38,135 nt of DNA from Anaerolineae bacterium (GTDB lineage Bacteria > Chloroflexota > Anaerolineae > Promineifilales > Promineifilaceae), in assembly GCA_028277515.1 (NCBI GenBank), contig JANQGC010000368.1, positions 1 through 38,135 on the forward strand, in the 5' to 3' direction. Below the pieces are notes generated by a model. That model was not told the DNA's origin, did no database searches, and saw nothing but the letters and a program-made list of their open reading frames with translations. Positions 33,826 to 38,135 of the stretch are shown here, piece by piece (position 1 is the stretch's first letter; every line of letters starts with the position of its first letter). The position numbers and the translations under genes were made by a program.

Positions 33826-36651
33826 TCACTGATTTGACCCTTTTTTGAGTCGTCGTAATAATATTATCAAAAGACTGGCGATTATCAACCCACCAAGTGA
33901 AATTGCACGACCAACATTATAACTCTGTGATGTGAGATAGAAAACTACTTCGTGCCTCCCTGCCGGCAGTAAAATACCTCTGAACAATCCATCCGCCTGT
34001 ATAATCTCTTGCTCTTGCCCGTTAACGGAGGCATTCCACGACGGATAATCGCTATCAGTGAGAATCAAATAACCATCCTGGTTTGTTTTCACAATCAAAA
34101 CAACGCGCTCCGGGTCATAATCAAGTATTTCTACACTGCTGCTAGGTAAATCGCCTTCGCCGGGATCAGGATTAGAACCATTGGAACCCGGACTGATTAA
34201 AACGGCCGTCCTTGAGGGATCAAAATCCGGCAAATCCATCTGCTTAATGGCCTCATCCAAATTGCCGGCCCATTGCCAATCATAAACCATAAATGCCCTG
34301 GGAAGCACATCCAGATTTTCATAGATCTTCACATCGCCTGAATGAATCAATTGATATTGCCCAGGTACAAGGGATTGAAACGTCTGATCCCGTTGATCCA
34401 CAAGCGTTACCGCCTCAAGTTGGCAGGAATCTGTCAAAGAACAAGGTCCGATCCTTATATCCGCCAGCTTTGCCGGCTGCGGAAAATCGGCCGCGAATAA
34501 TCCCTCTTCGATCCTTTCCAAACCAAGTTCCCATTCCTGGCCGTCTAAGGTGGTGACCGTCAGCGGTCCTATCAGAGTAGAAGCCAAAACCTGAACATTG
34601 GTAGCTTCATAATCAGGTAGGGACGCCACTGTTATCTCTTGTCCAGGTTCTAACGACGTTGTGTGTTGTCTGTCAAAAAAAACACCGTTTCGCCAAAGGT
34701 CGCCCACTTTATCCGTTACCAAATATTTGGCATTGAATAAATCCAGCCATTTTTCTTCCGGAACCTGCTCTAAATTTTCTCGCAAACGGCCGTCCGTACT
34801 CTCCTCTCCTTCAGGTAAAATCAAGCCTGTCAACCGGCTATAAATTTGCGTGGGCAAAATCCCCCCGTCGAATCCATCCACAGCGGGTAAACTATAAATC
34901 ATGGATAAATTTGGAGCAATGATTTCTTTTTGTTTAACGGCAATCGTGTAATCATAACGCGCGTCGGCCGGCAGTTGGTCTTGATAAATAGAGTCGATTT
35001 CCGCCTGGTCACCCGCATCAAAAAAAATCTTGGACAAACTGAGAAAACGGGCATTATCAATTTTAGTTTCTGCAATTAATCTGCTAACCGATGGTCGTAA
35101 ATCAAAAAATGCTTCCGGTGTGGTTAATGAATTATACGGAAGTGCCCGCGAACTGATAAACAGAATAACAACTCCCAAAATTAGCCAGGCACCAGGAATC
35201 CAACGCCACAAACGTCTTCCAACCCCTTTTGTAATCATAAGGAGGATGCCGGCCAAAAACAACCATTCAATAAACCGTAAAGCTGTGGTCCATACCGTTG
35301 GCGGTTCAAACGGCGCTTCAGGTCCTGTGGGCAATAAAGGTTTAAAGAATTGACCCAAAATATCCCACATGGTTAACAGCAAAGCTGCGGCCAGAAAAAT
35401 CATTAAAGGGCGGGTAATTCGCTTTACCAACTGTGAATAGTCAGAGTCTTGTTCGTCCCTTTTTCGGATCAGATTAATGATGAGCTGTGCGCCAACTCCC
35501 GCCAACAAGGACGCTCCCAAAGCATAAAGGATCAGCCACCGCGCGGGGGCACGAAATAAATTGAACAACGGCAGTCTGGCAAGCAGCCAGTTTAAAGGAT
35601 TGAATACACCTAGGGCCAATATTATTCCGAAAATAAGCCAAACCAGGGCCGGAAAGATGACCTCCATTTTTCGCCACTGCCATGCCGCGATGAAAGCCAA
35701 ACTCAAAAACAATAAAGGTAAAAAGGCAACATACTCACTGAACAATGATTGGTTAAAGGCAGGCAGCAATGAACGGGCCAATAATAGAGGAGGTAAGGAA
35801 AATGATAATACCTCATTAACCGGCAGTCCTCCTTGTCGGGAAGATAGTTGGCTGAGTTCCCACGTAGGAAGCAACTGAACGGCCGTGATGAGGGAGGCAA
35901 GTAAAATAGCGGCCATTAGAAGTCCAAATGGCTCAAAATAACGCCATCGCAGCTTCCTTCCTTTATCACCATTCTGCTCGCGAAGTCCAATTTTATAAGC
36001 GACTCGCGACAACTGCCATATGATTAGACCGACGCCTGTAATGAAGGTTGTTTGGGTATGTCCAGCCAATAATTGCAATGAGAAAAGGGCGGCCATAACC
36101 AAAAATGACAACAACTTCCGGTAACGATTTGGCGATTCGCTTAATGATAAACCAATCAGAAACCAGGGCAGCCAGGCCAGCCCTTGAATCTGGTTAACAT
36201 GTTCCAATTGTGCGGAGAAATACCCGCCAAGCGAAAAAGATATAGCAGCTACCAGCGAGGCAGTCCGGCCAACGAGCATCACCTTTCTTGATGCAATATA
36301 AGTGCCCAGTCCGGCAATAAACGTATGAATGAGGACAGTCGCCTTTACTGCATAGGGAGTACGCATAAGCAGCCAAACCGGCCAATTTAGAGGATAGAAA
36401 AAACCTACCTGGCTGTTTGCCAGCAGAGGTGCTCCCATAAAAATGTCCGGGTTCCAAAGGGGAACGCGCCCATCGCGCATTGCCTCTGCTGCCGCTTGCC
36501 AATATGGATAAAAATAAAGAAATGTATCCCCTCGAGCCAGGATTAAATTGGAAAAGGCCAGCTTCCAGAAAAAGAACAGGATAACACCCGCCAGGATCAG
36601 GATAGGCAGTACAAAAGGCCATCGAGGTGTTTTATTCCCCCTGGTTCTCAC
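33826..36651 (-). CDS. YfhO-family large membrane protein
   Basis: This 941-residue integral membrane protein has about 12 hydrophobic spans in the first 520 residues and one more near the C-terminus (about 912-932). A long extracytoplasmic beta-rich region lies between (about 540-905). The N-terminal loop ARGDTFLYFYPYWQAAAEAM and LWNPDIFMGAPLLANSQVGFFYPLNW are typical of YfhO-like proteins, which resemble GT-C glycosyltransferases and have been linked to glycosylation of wall polymers in some bacteria. The start is GTG 36651, preceded by a GGGGGAT site and overlapping the GT39 stop as GTGA. The coupling suggests the two proteins act in one surface-glycosylation step. Substrate unknown. Confidence 0.85.
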   Translation of the reverse strand: MRTRGNKTPRWPFVLPILILAGVILFFFWKLAFSNLILARGDTFLYFYPYWQAAAEAMRDGRVPLWNPDIFMGAPLLANSQVGFFYPLNWPVWLLMRTPYAVKATVLIHTFIAGLGTYIASRKVMLVGRTASLVAAISFSLGGYFSAQLEHVNQIQGLAWLPWFLIGLSLSESPNRYRKLLSFLVMAALFSLQLLAGHTQTTFITGVGLIIWQLSRVAYKIGLREQNGDKGRKLRWRYFEPFGLLMAAILLASLITAVQLLPTWELSQLSSRQGGLPVNEVLSFSLPPLLLARSLLPAFNQSLFSEYVAFLPLLFLSLAFIAAWQWRKMEVIFPALVWLIFGIILALGVFNPLNWLLARLPLFNLFRAPARWLILYALGASLLAGVGAQLIINLIRKRDEQDSDYSQLVKRITRPLMIFLAAALLLTMWDILGQFFKPLLPTGPEAPFEPPTVWTTALRFIEWLFLAGILLMITKGVGRRLWRWIPGAWLILGVVILFISSRALPYNSLTTPEAFFDLRPSVSRLIAETKIDNARFLSLSKIFFDAGDQAEIDSIYQDQLPADARYDYTIAVKQKEIIAPNLSMIYSLPAVDGFDGGILPTQIYSRLTGLILPEGEESTDGRLRENLEQVPEEKWLDLFNAKYLVTDKVGDLWRNGVFFDRQHTTSLEPGQEITVASLPDYEATNVQVLASTLIGPLTVTTLDGQEWELGLERIEEGLFAADFPQPAKLADIRIGPCSLTDSCQLEAVTLVDQRDQTFQSLVPGQYQLIHSGDVKIYENLDVLPRAFMVYDWQWAGNLDEAIKQMDLPDFDPSRTAVLISPGSNGSNPDPGEGDLPSSSVEILDYDPERVVLIVKTNQDGYLILTDSDYPSWNASVNGQEQEIIQADGLFRGILLPAGRHEVVFYLTSQSYNVGRAISLGGLIIASLLIILLRRLKKGSNQ

Positions 36652-38132
36652 TCGGCATCCCCCTTGGGCTGAAGAAGATATAAAACCATGCCTGGATTAG
36701 CATCGGTTTCTAACACCTGTATTAATTGAAATTGTGCTGAATCCAAGGTGCGAAGAACAGGCAATGCTGACTTTGTGTTTGGCAAAACAAGATATCTTCG
36801 ACCTGGCGAATCAGCAAACACCTCTAGATCCTCAATGAGCGCCGCTGTGTCGGGAAACCAACTGACGAAAACCTTTTTATCAAACAGGTGATATCGCCAT
36901 TGCCAGCTATACCAATGATCATACAGAACGGTTCCATATGATTCGTTTTCCAGAAACTGGGCGATCTGCCAGGCACCCTGGTCAGCACCAGGTTGTCCAC
37001 CTAATGGCCACTGGCCTGCCCGTGCAATGCTCGCACCAGGTAAAGAAAGGAGCAAAAAAATCATGTACAGCGTTATGAGAGCAATATTTTTTCCTTTCAC
37101 CGACAAAAGATAAGTAAAAGGACTGTTCTGCAAAGCCTCTAGTAACCATTTGACCAGCGCAACAACTCCTCTAGCTGTTATAATCAACACAAAGGGGAGG
37201 ATTGGCAATAGATATCGATCCCAAACCGGCACCGCTATCAGCCAGTGCAAGACCAGGTAACCGGCAACGAATAATATCAGAACCAGGTCCATCTTCGCTG
37301 AATGATCTTGTGTTTGAAATGCGCGATAAATCAGATAGGCTGTGCAGACCACAAAAATTGTAACCATTAACCAGGAACCCAGGGACAGATGCCATAACTG
37401 CGCCCACAAGGAGAAGCGTGCGCTTAATTCCCAGGACCACATCAACCTGAGTCCGCCAAAGTTATCAATTTGCCGCGAGAAGAGTAAATCCTCACCTCCA
37501 TTTAAGATTTCCCAGATGACCAAAGGCAACAAAACTGATAATAATCCGAGCAGCCATCGCGAGGTTTGCTTCCAATTCCAATTTTCAAGCCAACCAATGG
37601 CAGCCAGCAATGGTAGAAACAGCCAGGCTTGATATTTTGCGGCCACTGCCAGGCCAAAAAACAAACCGGAACTCATTGGATTTGTTCTATTTATCAATAA
37701 CAGAACAGCACCTGTAACTAAAAAAGTCATCAACGGATCGGTAAATGCTGTTGAGGAGAATTGAATGGCCAGCGGAGAAAGGGCGATGAGTCCCCCGGCA
37801 AACAATGCAGTCAGTGAATCTTGATAATTGACCCAAACCAGGATGGATATCAAGGGAATCAAAAGGAGAGAGGCGACGAAATTGGGCAGCCGAGCTGCCC
37901 ATTCAACCGGTCCAAAGGGGGGAAAAAAAACACTTTGCAGGTAAAAAAGTAATGGTGGTTTGTCAACTGCCTGCATTTTCAACAAAGGATCGCGCCACAC
38001 GGCAATATGACGCGCCCAACTGGAGAATAATGCTTCATCTAATTGAAAGCGATTATGAAACAGTGAATGCAAGCGAAAAAAGAATGCTACCCACACCAGG
38101 CCGGTCAGCAACAATCTGCTGCGCTTCGGCAT
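36648..38132 (-). CDS. GT39/ArnT-like dolichyl-phosphate-mannose-type glycosyltransferase
   Basis: This 494-residue polytopic membrane protein of the GT-C fold has the first-loop acidic pair D32-E33 (FQLDEALF), the site that binds the lipid-linked sugar donor. It is followed by the family hallmark VDKPPLLFYLQS (56-67) and about ten more membrane spans up to residue 360. The extracytoplasmic C-terminal part (about 375-494) is short. It would move a sugar from a polyprenyl-phosphate carrier to a protein, lipid or polysaccharide outside the membrane. The ATG at 38132 lies 3 bases from the window edge, so a longer N-terminus cannot be excluded. The following YfhO-like gene overlaps its stop by 4 nt. 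Confidence 0.9.
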   Translation of the reverse strand: MPKRSRLLLTGLVWVAFFFRLHSLFHNRFQLDEALFSSWARHIAVWRDPLLKMQAVDKPPLLFYLQSVFFPPFGPVEWAARLPNFVASLLLIPLISILVWVNYQDSLTALFAGGLIALSPLAIQFSSTAFTDPLMTFLVTGAVLLLINRTNPMSSGLFFGLAVAAKYQAWLFLPLLAAIGWLENWNWKQTSRWLLGLLSVLLPLVIWEILNGGEDLLFSRQIDNFGGLRLMWSWELSARFSLWAQLWHLSLGSWLMVTIFVVCTAYLIYRAFQTQDHSAKMDLVLILFVAGYLVLHWLIAVPVWDRYLLPILPFVLIITARGVVALVKWLLEALQNSPFTYLLSVKGKNIALITLYMIFLLLSLPGASIARAGQWPLGGQPGADQGAWQIAQFLENESYGTVLYDHWYSWQWRYHLFDKKVFVSWFPDTAALIEDLEVFADSPGRRYLVLPNTKSALPVLRTLDSAQFQLIQVLETDANPGMVLYLLQPKGDAE

Positions 38133-38135
38133 TTC

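Noticed and set aside
1..38135. RNA genes, CRISPR array, phage or transposon remnants, defence system
   Set aside because: I looked for tRNA-like cloverleafs, regular repeats with spacers, integrase or transposase motifs and terminal inverted repeats and saw none.

Overview
The window looks like a piece of a free-living bacterial chromosome, most plausibly a mesophilic member of the Chloroflexota (Anaerolineae/Caldilineae/Ardenticatenia type). This is inferred from gene content: a sugar-binding lipoprotein with a long Glu/Ala/Pro/Met-rich acidic linker, lipoproteins with Thr/Pro spacers, a membrane-anchored triple zinc-ribbon protein, a YfhO-type giant membrane protein, a mycobacterial-type inositol-3-phosphate synthase and an IcmF fused mutase. 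G+C is moderate (mid to upper 40s percent by eye). The palindrome CGGCCG is strikingly frequent. No rRNA, tRNA, CRISPR array, insertion sequence, prophage or plasmid module was seen, and all genes look intact except where the window edge cuts them.

Layout: (1) 1-2.8 kb, 3' part of sbcC (Rad50-like), converging on a TetR regulator, with a MocR/GntR-aminotransferase regulator divergent from tetR. (2) 5.06-7.87 kb, a minus-strand GNAT acetyltransferase - homocysteine S-methyltransferase - Nudix operon. (3) 8.1-8.96 kb, a 47-residue membrane peptide followed by a YugP-like membrane zinc protease. (4) 9.0-21.2 kb, a block of alpha-glucoside genes, all on the minus strand: alpha-glucosidase, LacI repressor, a binding protein plus two permeases of a carbohydrate ABC importer, a DUF1269-like protein, an unrecognised kinase-fold protein, trehalose synthase and amylosucrase. 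(5) 21.3-24.8 kb, icmF. (6) 25.1-28.5 kb, plus-strand phosphoribosyltransferase, HyuB-like protein and triple zinc-ribbon membrane protein. (7) 28.5-32.5 kb, three surface lipoproteins: a VanY-like carboxypeptidase and a CapA-like protein overlapping it, then an M28 peptidase on the opposite strand. (8) 32.6-38.1 kb, inositol-3-phosphate synthase, a YfhO-like protein and a GT39 glycosyltransferase, the last two overlapping.

How the sugar block may work: the ABC importer (its ATPase is not here) would bring in sucrose or other alpha-glucosides. Amylosucrase would turn sucrose into alpha-1,4-glucan/maltose plus fructose, TreS would interconvert maltose and trehalose, and the GH13 alpha-glucosidase would trim oligosaccharides. 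Two near-identical 18-bp palindromes (TTGGAACCGxTTCCAA type) sit just downstream of good sigma-70 promoters for lacI and for the alpha-glucosidase, which supports a local LacI circuit. The part of this block that looks least described is the kinase-fold protein at 12548-14005, placed directly before treS where a maltokinase might be expected.
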